Made by a program: the position numbers and the translations under genes
The notes under the pieces: generated by a model
Database searches by the model: none
What the model was told of the DNA's origin: nothing
The model's input: the letters and a program-made list of their open reading frames with translations, nothing else
In this document: piece after piece, positions 20,961 through 32,693 of the stretch
How the letters are laid out: each line of letters starts with the position of its first letter
Position numbering within the stretch: position 1 is the first letter of the stretch
Assembly (NCBI RefSeq): GCF_030272615.1
Contig: NC_081412.1
Span: 142,746,247-142,810,246 of the forward strand
Direction of reading: 5' to 3'
DNA length: 64,000 bases
Source of the DNA: Cryptomeria japonica
Taxonomy: Eukaryota; Streptophyta; Pinopsida; Cupressales; Cupressaceae

Positions 20961-22080
20961 GATGAACATGGTAAAAGGCAGGAGCAAATTGCAATCAAAA
21001 TAGAGGTAGCATCTATCAAACAACAAGAACAATATAACATAAGATCCCAAAAAGAGAGAGCTTTTAATCAACAAGAAAGACAACATGATGGCACTTCTCA
21101 AGCATAGTCAAATTCTAATCAAAATAGACAAGAAGATGGTATGAAGCAAGAAGAAATAATAGAAAGACTAACAAAACTAAATATTATCCTAGAGGAAGCT
21201 GAATATGAGAGAAGAAAAGATATAGTGAAGAAAATAGAAGAAACAAACCAAAAGCTTTATGAACAAATCAACATATTGCAAGCTGCTAGTGAGACAAATT
21301 CCAATGAATGGGAATGGGATTCCTATGATTCTGAATAATCACTTGAAGAAACCTACTATGAAAAAGATGTGAATGTCGATGTAGTTCATGGGTATGTAGA
21401 ACAAGTGTCAGGAACTAGATCACTTGAATTAGAATCACATTCGGTCAACTTGGATTTAGTCGAGGATGATCAGGAACTACTTGTGAGAGGTCATTTTGAC
21501 GAGAGTAATGTCCTTGACATTGAAATACATATTGAAGACTTTGATGTATATATCATGATCCTTAATGCCTTTGAAACATCTCAACTTGATGATCCCTTAC
21601 CTTTAATACATCATGAACTTATTGATTGGGATAATGAAGGACATACTAAAATTGATACCTTTCCTAAGGAACACGCTTTTTCCCTATACCTCAATGCAAT
21701 TGAGCCCACAAAAACTTCCACTTGGGATTTCGCTAACGCATCTTCTAGTCAAGTGGGTGTCGAATCTCCCAGTTGCAAAAGTAAAAATAAAGAAAGAAAT
21801 ATCAGGTCTAATGCTGAAAACCATTTATTGTCAACATTAGACCAAGGAAAAGTAAAAAGAAAGGATGTGTCTAACAGTGAAAACCTCCTTGAGGCACCGA
21901 AAGATGGGAGATTTGAAACCTTACCTAAAAATTATCAGGAGAGATCATCTGTACTAATTTAACCGATGGAGGCAATCAACATTGGAACAACAGATCAACC
22001 AAAGATTCTACATCTGACAACCTCTCTATCTGAACAAGAACAACATAAATATCTAGAATTTTTCAAAAGATGACAAATCA
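20961..22080 (+). pseudogene. Gyp-2 acidic spacer between G-patch and RT
   Basis: The region is mostly open at 21141-21338 and 21369-21962. The first part has a coiled-coil-like, charged stretch (ERLTKLNIILEEAEYERRKD). The second is acidic (DLVEDDQELLVRGHFDESN) and contains LIHHELIDWDNEGHTKID, related to the DW module described for Gyp-3 (LHLIDWDREGKPTLD). No catalytic motif is visible. It is a polyprotein linker of unknown role. Confidence 0.6.
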
Positions 22081-22663
22081 ATTTCACTTGGTCATATGTA
22101 GACATGCCTAGGTTGGATCCACATCTTATACTGCATCACCTAAATGTTTCTCTAGGAGACAAACTAGTAAAACAAAAATTGAGAAAGATGCATCCTCATG
22201 TAGCTCTCCTTGTCAAAGCAAAACTGAAGAAATTACTGGACGTGGGATTCATCAGACTTGTGGCATATCCCCAATGGGTATCAAACATAGTTCCTGTTTC
22301 TAAACTAGATAAAAATATCAGAGTATGCACAAACTTCGGAGATCTCAATAATGCATGTCCAAGGGATGACTTTCCTTTCCCTAATATTGACATAATTGTA
22401 GATTTAACTACTAGATATTCCATGTTTTCTCTAATGGATGGGTTCTCGTGATATAATTAGATTAAAATAGCTCCAGAAGATCAAGAAAAGACAACTTTCA
22501 TGTGTCCATGGGGTACTTTATGTTGGAACATCATGCCATTTGGACTAAATAATGTAGGTGCTACCTATCAGAGAGATATGACAACAATATTCCATGACAT
22601 GATGCATACACATAGAAGACTATATATATGACATATTGGCAAAATCATACAATAGAGATGAAT
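22030..22663 (+). pseudogene. Gyp-2 reverse transcriptase, front half
   Basis: The translation shows PRLDPHLILHHLNVSLGDK, LRKMHPHVALLVKAKLKKLL, DVGFIRLVAYPQWVSNIVPV, NFGDLNNACPRDDFPFPNID, FSLMDGFS followed by two stops, FMCPWGTLCWNIMPFGLNNV and ATYQRDMTTIFHDMMH. The YxDD box that should follow is lost to a small deletion (about 22620-22640), leaving ILAKSYNRDE-like sequence up to the Cop-2 insertion at 22664. The back half resumes at 29845 in matching register. Confidence 0.88.
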
Positions 22664-23980
22664 TGTTAGCATTTGCATGAAGAATGCATTAATGATATGT
22701 TTTGTTGTCATTGATGTCAATTGAACTGGTAATGATATTATTGATATTGTTACTGTAACTGGTAGGAAGAATTTGTGAGGAGAACTAGTAAACCTTATAA
22801 GTTATTTTTGATAAACCCTAACCGATTAAGTTTGGTGAATTGGTTATATTGGTTTATGATCTGATGATGAGTGGTAAAGATGATGACACACATGATTATT
22901 GTATGTAGACAATTCCAAGAGATTTTGGCGAGTTGATGTAACATTTTTTTTGTCTAGGGAATGAGCAAATGTATTGCATCTAATGCAAAGTGCGTGATGA
23001 GTTGCTAAGTTCAATGAAGCGGTGATCAAGGAGTGATCAAGGTTTTCTTGATTGATGTGTAGAGATTGCTATGTAATCCAATGGTCATACTTGAACCGAA
23101 TTTGTTTTTAATCTCAATGAGAGTTAGGTTTTTGTTGTGTTACTGACCTAATTGATTTATATTTAAGGTTGATGAAGTTGTTTAGTTTTAAAAGAGAGTT
23201 GACAAAGAGATAAACAAAGTTTAGTTGAGTGTTTGGTTGCCTAACCAGATGATGTATTTGCAATTTGAGTAAAGGAAGATAGGAGCATGAAATGGATCTT
23301 ATCAAGCAAGTGTAGTGCTATTCAGATAGATCAACAAACTCCTGTTGTTTTCTAACAATTACAACAAAATCGAAATCCCCTAACCGGGTAAGCTCTAACA
23401 AGCTTGGTGCTATTCAAATCCTTTAACAAGGTAGTCCGTTAGATTGGATTTTCAAATCCTTTGCCGAGGTTACTCGTTACAGGGTATTGCTTCTAACAAA
23501 GAATTTGTAGTCAATCCCTTAACCAGGTGATTCCTAACAGGATCAGTTCTTAATAGGAATTTTTGTAAATCTTTAATAGGCTAGGCTCCTAATAGGGAAA
23601 ACTTCATAAGAGTTCAGATATTATCTTGTGTCTCATCTCAGCATGGTTTTTACCTATTGGGGTTTCCATGTCAAAAATATTTGTGTCAAGTGGTGAATGT
23701 TTATGTGGTTATATTTTCATGGTTGATTTACTTAACTACTTAACTATTATTGATAAGTCATGTAACCGGTAGTATTGAAGATATGGAGAAGTTGTTTACT
23801 ATTAATTTGTTGTAACAGAGAGCTGGTTTTATCTTATGCGTTTTTATCTTGACAGAGTTATTATTCTAAGTTTACTTTGAGAGATTGATTGGTGAAGTTT
23901 ATTATTAGTTTTTCTATCTACTAATTTACCCCCCCCCTCTCAGTAGTTGACTGGATACTTATTCTTTCATCATACCATCA
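22664..23980 (+). repeat. 5' LTR of Cop-2 (1,317 bp)
   Basis: It begins TGTTAGCATTTGC and ends CATACCATCA, followed by two bases and TGGTATCAGAG at 23983-23993, the priming site. It contains a degenerate array of AATCCTTTAACAAGGTAGT-like units at about 23365-23600. It lacks about 40 bases present near 28600-28645 in the 3' LTR. Confidence 0.93.
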
Positions 23981-24049
23981 ATTGGTATCAGAGTATTTTA
24001 GGTCCTCTAAGGTCTAAGCCTAATAGCTTGAGGAAAAGATCTACTAATC

Positions 24050-24930
24050 ATGATGAAGAAGGAAGGTCTGAAGTTTAATAGAGAGAACTATATGATATGG
24101 AGTGACAGTATGAAAATTTATATCAAGAGTCTGGGAAGTCAGTATTGAGAACATGTTGATACTAAGTATGTTGCACTTACTGGGATGTTGACTAATGATT
24201 AGAAGAAAGAGCAACAAGAAAATCATCAAGCACTGGAGGCTATTATCAGTTCTTTGTCTAATGCCGAATATGTAGATCTTCATGGTCTTGAAACTGTATA
24301 TGAGGTATGAAAAAAACTTGAAGAGATCTATAGAGGTGATGAACATGTTAAGATTGCTAAAGAAGAGAGTCTAAGAAGAAAGTTTGATGACATGCGCATG
24401 GCTGAAAGTGAGAATATCTAGCAGTATGGTCAAAGGATAAAAGAGATAGTCGGTGAAATTAATATTGTAGGAGGTAAAAAGGAAGATTCCACAGTGATTA
24501 GTAAGGTAATGAGAACCCCGCTACTCGTGTATGCTATCAAATTTGTAGCTATTTAGGAGTTGAATTCCATTGACAAAACTAAGGTAACTCTTGACTCCAT
24601 CATTGGCAAGCTTACTACTTTTGAATTAAATGGTTATGATGGTAGTGTAAAGAAATCTGAGTCTACATTTAGAGCTTCTGTTTCTAACCCATCTGTGAGG
24701 AAAAGTAGAGATGCTAGTCACAATTATGAATCCAGATCTAACAAAGAAGCTGATGATGATGACAGTTTAGTTGATCTTGAAGCATTGTTGGCCAAGCGGT
24801 TGCCTAGAGGTACAAGTAAATATAAAGGCAAATTACCTTTAAAGTGTTTTGCATGCAACAAGATTGGACACATTGCTGCTAATTGTCATAATGGTGATAA
24901 TGAGCACAAATGAGAGAAATTCAAGAAGTA
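24050..24930 (+). pseudogene. Cop-2 gag
   Basis: The ATG at 24050 begins MMKKEGLKFNRENYMIWSDS, a copia gag start. The capsid segment follows with stops at about 24154, 24201, 24308, 24419 and 24554. Recognisable pieces are KLEEIYRGDEHVKIAKEESL and KRLPRGTSKYKGKLPLKCF. A CCHC zinc knuckle, CFACNKIGHIAANC, lies near 24847-24888. The last open part, 24560-24913, is a serine- and charge-rich linker plus the knuckle. The matching Cop-1 gag is nearly intact, which shows what has been lost. Confidence 0.88.
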
Positions 24931-25018
24931 CAAGGGTAAAGGCAAAAGAGATTGTCTTATTGTTGTTGAAGGCGGTATCACTGATGAGGAATCTAATGGT
25001 GATGCTAATAAAGACATT

Positions 25019-26308
25019 GTGTTTGTAGCCATTAAAGAAGAGATGTCAGACCAAAAGGCATTAGTATCCAGGATGGATAACTCTAATGATTGGATCATTG
25101 ATAGTGGTTGTTCACATCACATGACTGATGATCGGAGCAAATTTCTTTTTCTGAAGGAATATGATGGCAGAGTTGTAAGATTTGGTAATGACTCGCCCTA
25201 CATGGTTAAAGGCAAGGGAAGTAATTCTCTTAATGGAAAGAGTAGTGCAGATGATTTCTACTGGGTTGAAGGTCTAAAGCACAATCTTTTGAGTGTGGAA
25301 CAACTTAATGACAAAGGATACCCATTGGAATTTAAAATGGTATGTGCAAGATCTATGACAGTAAAGGTGAATTGATTGCAACCGGGAAGCAAACTAAAGG
25401 TAACTTGTTTCATCTTAATCCTAAAGTCAGCAACTATTTAATTGCAAAGATAGATGATAGTTGGATTTGGCATAGGAGATTTTGTCATATAAAATTTGAT
25501 AAAATTCTTAAAGTGAGTAAGTCCAAGACAATGTGAGGTTTGCCTCAGTTAGACAAACTAGTTAATGCTTTGTGCAAAGAATGTCAGTTGGGAAAGATGA
25601 CATCCTCAACTTTCAAGAGAAAACCTTTTTCAACGGAAAATTTGTTAGATTTGGTTCGTACAAATCTTTGTGGACCAATAAGAACAAAAAGTATTCAAGG
25701 TGATAGATATTTCATGATATTCATTGATGATTGCTCAAGGATGATATGGGTCACATTCTTGAAGGATAAGACTGAAGCTTTTGGTAAGTTCAAGGCATTC
25801 AAGGCCTTAGCAAAAAGAGAGCGGTAAGAAGATAAAGTGTCTGAGGACAGATCAGGGCGGTGAATTTACTTTTGAGGAATTCACCAGGTATTGTGAAGGA
25901 AATAGTATCAAGTGGTAGCTTTCTGAACCAAGGACACCACAACAAAATGGTATCATAAAGAGAAACAATCGGTCAGTTGTTGAAGCTGCTAGGACGATGT
26001 TGATACAAGGAGGTGTAGCAAAAATCTTTTGGAGAGAAGCTGTGAGCACAATTGTCTACACTATGAACCGGATTCTGGTAAAGAGAGGTAACGACAAGAC
26101 TCCTTATGAATATTGGTATGGTAGATCACCTGATGTTAGTTATTTTAGAAATTATGGAAGAAAATGTTTTATTAAGAGAGGTGATTATATTAGCAAATTT
26201 GAGGCTAAAAGTGATGAAGGTATATTTCTTGGCTATTCCACCAAGAGTAAGACCTACAAGTGTTTTAAAAACTGGACACAGAAAATTGTTGAAAGTGTTG
26301 ATGTTTGA
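25019..26308 (+). pseudogene. Cop-2 protease and integrase
   Basis: The protease active site is WIIDSGCSHHMTDD near 25093-25130. It is followed by the pre-integrase stretch YWVEGLKHNLLSVEQLNDKG, which Cop-1 has lost. Integrase zinc-binding residues are in WIWHRRFCHIKF and CKECQLGKM. The core has Asp replaced by Asn in LVRTNLCGPI (the first catalytic residue), the second Asp in LRTDQGGEFTF near 25845-25870, and Glu replaced by Lys in IIKRNNRS near 25957. The element could not integrate by itself. Frameshifts occur near 25370 and 25820. Confidence 0.88.
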
Positions 26309-28143
26309 TTGGATGAATTTCCTAAAGTCTTAGAGGAAACCGGTTCAGAGAAAAAGGATGAAGATCCTTGCATTTTGTTTTTGGAACTAGAAACTGTTAA
26401 ATCTAAAACTGGCAAAGCAAATATTGATGTACCAGTCCAACTAGAACAGATAAATTCAGAAGAAGATGATGATAATGAAGAAGTTGAACCTAAAGATAAT
26501 GATCATGTTATTCCAAGATATGTGAGACTAAATCACAATCCTAAACAAATTATTGGGGTTAAGGATGCTAGAGTACTAACCAGGAGAAGAATTAGAGAAA
26601 ATTCTTACATGATCTCCACTATTGAACCAAGAACTGCTAAGGAAGCATTTGGTGATGATCATTGGGTTAAAGCTATGGAGGAGGAATTAGATCAAATTGA
26701 GAAGAACAACACATGGACCCTAGTACCCCAACCGGTAAATAAAAATGTGATAGGAACTAAGTGGGTTTTCAGGAACAAATTGAATGAAGATGGTGTTCTG
26801 GTTCGCAATAAAGCTAGGTTGGTTTGCAAAGGCTATGCACAAGAGGAAGGAGAAGAATATGGTGAAAATTTTGCACCAGTGGCAAGACTGGAAGGTGTCA
26901 TAACTTTACTTGCATTGGTTGCACATACTAGATGGATGTCAAGTCAGTGTTTTTGAATGGGATACTTGAAGAAGAAGTATACATTGAGCAACAAGATGGT
27001 TATGCTCTGACTGATAAGGAAGACATGGTATGTAGATTACATAAAGCTTTATATGGATTAAAGAAGGCACCTAGAGCATGGTATGAAAGGCTTCATACAC
27101 ATCTGATGAAGATAGGATTTCTAGAAACCAGTGATGATAGTAACATATATCTCAAATCTGAAGGAGATCAAATACTAGTCAGTGAAGTATTTGTTGATGA
27201 TATCATATTTGGAGGTAATGATGACATGAGCAACAATTTTGTAGATGAAATGAAAAATGAGTTTGAAATGTCTTTAGTGGGGGAAATAAAAATTGGCATA
27301 GGCTTGCAAATACAACAAATGAAGAATGGTATTGTCATCAAACAATCTACATATGTGAAAGAGGTCTTGAAGACATTTGGCATGAGTGATTGTAAACTAG
27401 TTGGCACACCTATGATTACAGGTTGTAAGTTGTCTAAGGAAGATGAGTCCAAATCTGTTGATGAGAAGGAATACAGGTCAATGATTGGAAAATTGCACTA
27501 TGTTGTTCATAGTAGACCAGACATAGCTCATGCAGTTGGCATAGTTGCTAGATTTCAGAACAATTATAAGGAAACACATCTGATAGCAACCAAAAGAATA
27601 TTTAGATACTTGAAAGGCAACGTTTATTATGGGTTATGATAGCCATATGGAGGAAATTTTGACTTGAAGGTGTACACAGATGCAGATTGGGTAGGAAATG
27701 TTGATGACCGGAAAAGCACAACAGGTGGATCATTTTTTCTTGAAGGAAGGCTTATTTCATGGAGTATTAAGAAGCAGAGTTGTACTTCACAATCTACTGT
27801 TGAAGTTGAGTATGTTGCAGTTTACATGAATTGCACATAGGCTATATGGATTAGGCACATTTTGGAACGTTTTAAAATGAAGATTTCAAAACCTATAAAG
27901 AATTTATGTGATCACACAAGTGCCATAAATATTTCCAAGAACCCTGTTTTGCATGCACGAACCAAGCATATTAAATTGAAGTATCATTTCTTGAGGGAAA
28001 AAGTTCAGTGTAAAGATATTTCCTTGGAGAATGTTTCTACCAAGGAACAACTTGTAGATATTTTTACTAAACCTCTTCCTAAGACTACTTTTGAATATCT
28101 TAGATGTCAGTTAGGGTTTGTCCCTCTTCATGAAGTTAGTTAA
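26309..28143 (+). pseudogene. Cop-2 reverse transcriptase and RNase H
   Basis: The RT shows [40 protein letters not shown], then a frameshift near 26935, [35 protein letters not shown] and FVDDIIFGGND (about 27190). RNase H continues from 27660 with [28 protein letters not shown] and a stop, then [20 protein letters not shown] and [20 protein letters not shown], ending at 28143. The final residues are the normal copia ending, unlike Cop-1. The active-site residues of RT survive, those of RNase H mostly do. Confidence 0.9.
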
Positions 28144-28295
28144 GTATGATGTAGATTACATTAGTCTTGGAGCTACTTGCAGAATTTTACAAGAGGATTG
28201 GTGTAAAAGTGGATGTATTCCATAGGGGGAGCATCTAGTTGCAGATTATTGATGATGCATAGTGAAATTTGGCATTACATGTTTTACTTTCAATT

Positions 28296-28472
28296 TGGCA
28301 TTATTGTCAAAGGGGGAGAATAATTATGTGATTATGGGAAGTAGAACCACCGACAAGATGAAGACACAATGACCATGGTGAATACTTGGTAATATAAACC
28401 AGGATTCCTATTCACAATCATAGAGAAATCAATGGTATTGATATTTGTACCATCAATGCCAAACAGGGACAT
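28296..28472 (+). promoter_or_regulatory. Cop-2 3' tail and decayed polypurine tract
   Basis: TTGGCATTATTGTCAAAGG at 28296-28314 begins the conserved tail, followed by GGGAGAATAATTATGTG. Just before the 3' LTR the tract reads AAACAGGGACAT, two changes away from the intact AAAGGGGGAGAT of Cop-1. Confidence 0.75.
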
Positions 28473-29844
28473 TGTTGGCATTCGCATGAAGATTGTATTA
28501 ATGATATTTTTTTTGTCATTTATGTCAATTGAACTGGTAATGATATTGTTGATATTGTTGTAATATTGTTACTGTAACTGGTAGGAAGAATTTGTGAGGA
28601 GAATAGGTAACCAGTGTAAAGGTGTAAACCTTATCTATTGTTGTAACCAGTAAACCCTACTAGTTGTTTTTGATAAACTCTAACCAATTAAGTTTGGTGA
28701 ATTGGTTATATTGGTTTATGATCTGATGATGAGCGGTAACGATGATGACACACATGATTATTGTATGTAGACAATTCCAAGAGATTTTGGTGAGTTTATG
28801 TAACATTTTTTTTTTCTAGGGAATGAGAAAATGTATTGCATCTAATGCAAAGTGTGTGATGAGTTACTAAGTTCAATGAAGCAATGATCAAGGAGCAATC
28901 AAGGTTTTCTTGATTGATGTGTAGAGATTGCTATGTAATCTGATGGTCATACTTGAACTGAATTTGTTTGTAATCTCGATGAGAATTAGGTTTTTGTTGT
29001 GTTACCGATCTGATTGATCTGTATTTAAGGTCGATGAAGTTGTTTAGTTTCAAAAGAGAGTTGGCAAAGAGATAGACACAGTTTAGTTGAGTGTGTGGTT
29101 GCCTAACCGGATGATGTATTTGCAGTTTGAGTAAAGGAAGATAGGAGCATGAAGTGGATTTGATCAAGCAAGTGTAGTGCTATTCAGATAGATCAATAAA
29201 CTCCTGTTGTTTTATAACAATTACAATAGAATTGAAATCCCCTAACTGGGTAATCTCTAACAAGCTTAGTTCTATTCAAATCCTCTAACAAGGTAGTCCA
29301 TTAGATTGGATTTTCAAATCCTCTACTGAGGTTACTCGTTACAGAGTATTGCTTCTAACAAATCATTTGTAGTCAATCCTTTAACCGGACGATTCCTAAT
29401 AGGATCAGTTCTTAACAGGACTTTTTGTAAAGCTTTAACAGGATAGGCTCCTAACAGGGTGAACTTTAGAAGAGTTCAGATTTTATCTTGTGAGTCTCAT
29501 CTCACAGTGGTTTTTACCTATTTGGGTTTCCACGTCAAAAATATTCGTGTCAAGTGGTGAATGTTTATGTGGTTATGTTTTCATGATTGATTTACTTAAC
29601 TACTTAACTATTTCTGATAAGTCATGATAACCGGTAGTATTGAAGATATGAAGAAGTTGTTTACTATTAATTTGTTGTAACAAACAACCGGTTTTATCTT
29701 ATGAGTTTTTATCTTGATAGAGTTATTATTCTAAGTTTACTTTGAGAGATTGATTGGTGAAGTTTATTATCAGTTTTTCTATCTACTGATTCACCGCCCC
29801 CTCTCAGTAGTTGACTAGATACTTATTCTTTCATCATACCATCA
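28473..29844 (+). repeat. 3' LTR of Cop-2 (1,372 bp)
   Basis: It starts TGTTGGCATTCGC and ends CATACCATCA. It aligns with the 5' LTR over its full length with scattered substitutions and a few small gaps. The repeat array AATCCTCTAACAAGGTAGT lies at about 29235-29460. Confidence 0.93.
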
Positions 29845-30277
29845 TGAAAATCTAGAAATACTAGAAAATATCTTTGAATGGTTAGAACAATACAAGATAA
29901 GGCTCAATCCAAAGAAATGTGCCTTTGGTGTCACTTCAAGTAAGCTATTGGGATACATTGTTTCAGCTAGAGGTATAGAAGTAGATCCGGTTAAAGTTAA
30001 AGCAATCATGGAAATGACATCTACCAAAAATATCAGTCAACTCAGATCACTTCAAGGAAGATTGCAATCAATTAGAATATTTGTTGCTCAATTGGCAAAT
30101 AAGTGTCAACCATTTACTCATCTATTGCACAAGAATGTTTATTTTCAAATGGGACAATCTATGTGAAGAAGTATTCAACAAAATCAAGGAATATCTTATG
30201 CAACCACCTCTCCTAACGTCACCAATTCAAGGTGAGTCATTGTTACTATATGTATCTGCCACAAAAGTATTATCGTA
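29845..30277 (+). pseudogene. Gyp-2 reverse transcriptase, back half, and start of RNase H
   Basis: Immediately after Cop-2 the frame reads LEILENIFEWLEQYKIRLNP, KKCAFGVTSSKLLGYIVSAR and GIEVDPVKVKAIMEM, in register with the interrupted front half. It goes on LRSLQGRLQSIRIFVAQLAN and, after a frameshift near 30150, LLLYVSATKV of the RNase H. Gyp-3 has the close match KKCVFGVTTSKLLGFIVSNK. The sequence stops at about 30277, where the putative Gyp-3 LTR starts. Confidence 0.88.
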
Positions 30278-31426
30278 TGCTAAAATTCATTAAATGTAAA
30301 TCAAATAGGAATGAAAGGGAAATCATGAATCCCTATACTAATTGGAATTTAAACAAACAAACAATGGAATAATGCAAAACAAGCAAGAAATAGGAATATA
30401 AAGTTTTATGATTCAAAATCTCCTATTCCAAGACTGCATATAGCTTCCATTGCTCTTCTCCTCTTTGTGGTATGGTGGCTCTTAGATATCGTGCTGGCAA
30501 CCTGCAAATGACACAAAGATACAAAGTTCATAATTGTTGAAAATGGAGATTGAATGCTCAATTTATAGATCATTGGATGAGATTGAATGAAAGGTGGAAC
30601 AGATTGATCAAGAGGTGGAACTCGGGTGAGTTCACTTGCTGATTGGCAGTTGAACTTCTGATTTGGAGGTGAAATAGAATAGATTGAATAGATTAAATGA
30701 GTCAACTGATTGAGAAAAAGTTGATTGAAAGATGAAAAAGAGTGATTCGAAGAAATAAACAGGAGGAAATAGTTAACTGATTGAAAGTTGATTGAGAGAT
30801 TTATTTAGAAAAAACTAACTAAAAGATAGAAATAGGAATTGAAGAGATAATTGAATTAATTAATTGATTTATTGAATTAATTAATTTAGCATGTGCTTGA
30901 ACTTTAACTTTGATTTTTCAATTTAATCTTTGCTTGAGATTTTATTCAAATATTGAATTTATTTTGAATTCAATTTGTTATTTGAATATATTTAGAACTT
31001 GACTTTGATTTTTTAAATCATGCACATGTATTCAAAATTAGGAGAAATTAGAAATTAAATTAAATTAGAAGAATTTGGAGAATTAATGAAATTAGAAGAA
31101 TACGAAATTAAATGAAATTAGAATTTGGGGATTTGGAATTGAAGAGTTAATTAGCTAACTAAATAATTTAAAGAAACTATTTAATTATTTGGAAATTGAA
31201 TTTAATTAAATAATAAAGATTATTTAAATTAAAGGAATAAAATCACAATTAATTAAATAATAAATATTTAATTAATATTTAGAAAAGGGTTAAATGATTA
31301 ATTGAATAGAGATAGAAATTGAAAATGAATTTATTTAAATAATAAAGATTATCTAAATTAAGGATTAAAATCACAATTAATTAAATAATAAACATTTAAT
31401 TAATATTAGAAAATAGTTTAAATAAT

Positions 31427-31908
31427 TGTTGGATTTTGCCAAGATCAAGAGCTCAATGAAATGTACAAAATAGAGACATAATATGGGACAAGAATAAACT
31501 GTATTCTCATCAATAGACAATGATCAATAACATAGCTACATACAATGTAGATGAGCCTGCTTATATAGGCAAGGCTAGGGATATGTATGAGCACACAAAT
31601 ATGACATGTGGCTCAATAAGAAACAAGGGTAGGTAGGAAATAGGTGTGGGTAGGTAGGAGAAATAATATAATATTCCACATGAGGTGGATCACCCATCGA
31701 AGGTGGAATTATCACTCCACAATAAGTGGATATGATAGTGTAATAACAAGACCAACACCATAAAAGGTGGAATTTCTCCTACACACACTATCCCAATGTG
31801 GCACAAACACCCAAGTGTCTCATATCCAAACTACTATGAAATGCATTATCCTAAGTAAACTTAAGTAAGTGTAATAATATCCAAGATGAATAATTATTTA
31901 CACCAACA
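31427..31908 (-). repeat. 3' LTR of TRG-2 (482 bp)
   Basis: Plus-strand ends are TGTTGGATTTTGCC and CACCAACA. The TATA box on the minus strand (CCTATATAAG) is at 31560-31569. The element reads right to left, so this is the downstream LTR. A run CACCCCCCTTAAG directly inside it is the complement of the polypurine tract. Confidence 0.95.
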
Positions 31909-31956
31909 CCCCCCTTAAGTGCAACTTAGGGGAATGCACTTAAGTCTACAATGCAA

Positions 31957-32693
31957 CTAAGCAATGCAAGATGGGTCCCGGCTACGAGGCCATGTTAGGT
32001 ACCCATGTACAAATGCAAATGCATGCAAACCAATGCAATGAAATCTCTCACAAAGTGAGGAAAGAGAGAAAAACCCAATGGGAAAAAACCCTCCCCCAAA
32101 AGAGAGATGAAAAACATAGAAGAGAACTCTCATAGAAGAATGTGAGGAACAAAACCCCATGTGAGGAAAAACTCCTCCCCATATGAGAGAAGAAGAGAAG
32201 TCAAACTGTGACCCCCCCTCAATGTAGAATCTGCACCAATGATAGAAGCTCAATGTATGAAGAAACTGCTCCACGAACATCGAACAACATTCCTCCCCTT
32301 AGGAAGAAACAAAACCAAAGGTGTATCCATGAAGTCTCCCCAATCATGAAGGGAAGATGTATGAAGAAAACTCATGATGAAAGGAATCTTTGAAAACTGC
32401 TCAAGTGTCCCCATGTCGATGCTAAAAGATACCCCCTCCAAAGGTGGTAAACTGTGCCACACTGCTGAAAAATGCACTCCAACATCTAGTGGAGATGGAT
32501 GTAGAACATGTCCCAAAGATTCACATGTCTCCTCAAAACATAAAGAGACCTCCTCCAACTGGTGTACATTAGTATCCACAATCATGTCAACCTCGAAAGA
32601 ATGATCATGTAGAGAATGAACAAGAGGGTCAAAGTGTGCCCTCGCAACAATCGAAAGAAGGATCATCTTCATCAAAGAGAAGATGTATGTCAT
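31957..32693 (-). pseudogene. TRG-2 unrecognised C-terminal tail
   Basis: From about 32690 the frame runs on for 147 codons (HFDPLVHSLHDHSFEVDMIV, LCFEETCESLGHVLHPSPLD, LPPLEGVSFSIDMGTLEQFS) and, after stops near 32248 and in a further frame, to about 31957 (FFPLGFFSLSSLCERFHCIG). It is rich in Asp, Glu, His and Phe. I recognise no domain. It fills the place of integrase, RT and RNase H. It could be decayed coding sequence of a captured gene, or simply untranslated sequence with a chance open frame. Confidence 0.4.

Larger units (their letters stand above)
22664..29844 (+). mobile_element. Cop-2: full-length Ty1/copia retrotransposon
   Basis: It is 7,181 bp long with LTRs 22664-23980 and 28473-29844. 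The bases before it are TGAAT and after it TGAAA, a target duplication with one difference. It belongs to the same copia family as Cop-1: the polyproteins align along their whole length and the priming site, tail and polypurine tract correspond, but the LTR promoters differ. It carries more stops and frameshifts than Cop-1. It is nested in the RT of Gyp-2. Confidence 0.94.
20130..30277 (+). mobile_element. Gyp-2: G-patch Ty3/gypsy fragment split by Cop-2
   Basis: Protease C-terminus, G-patch, an acidic spacer and the front half of RT (20130-22663) are separated by Cop-2 from the back half of RT and the start of RNase H (29845-30277). The fragment is the same lineage as Gyp-3, with which it shares domain order and short motifs. 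Gag, integrase and both LTRs are missing from what I can see. At 30277-30278 it is cut by the putative 3' LTR of Gyp-3. Confidence 0.85.
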
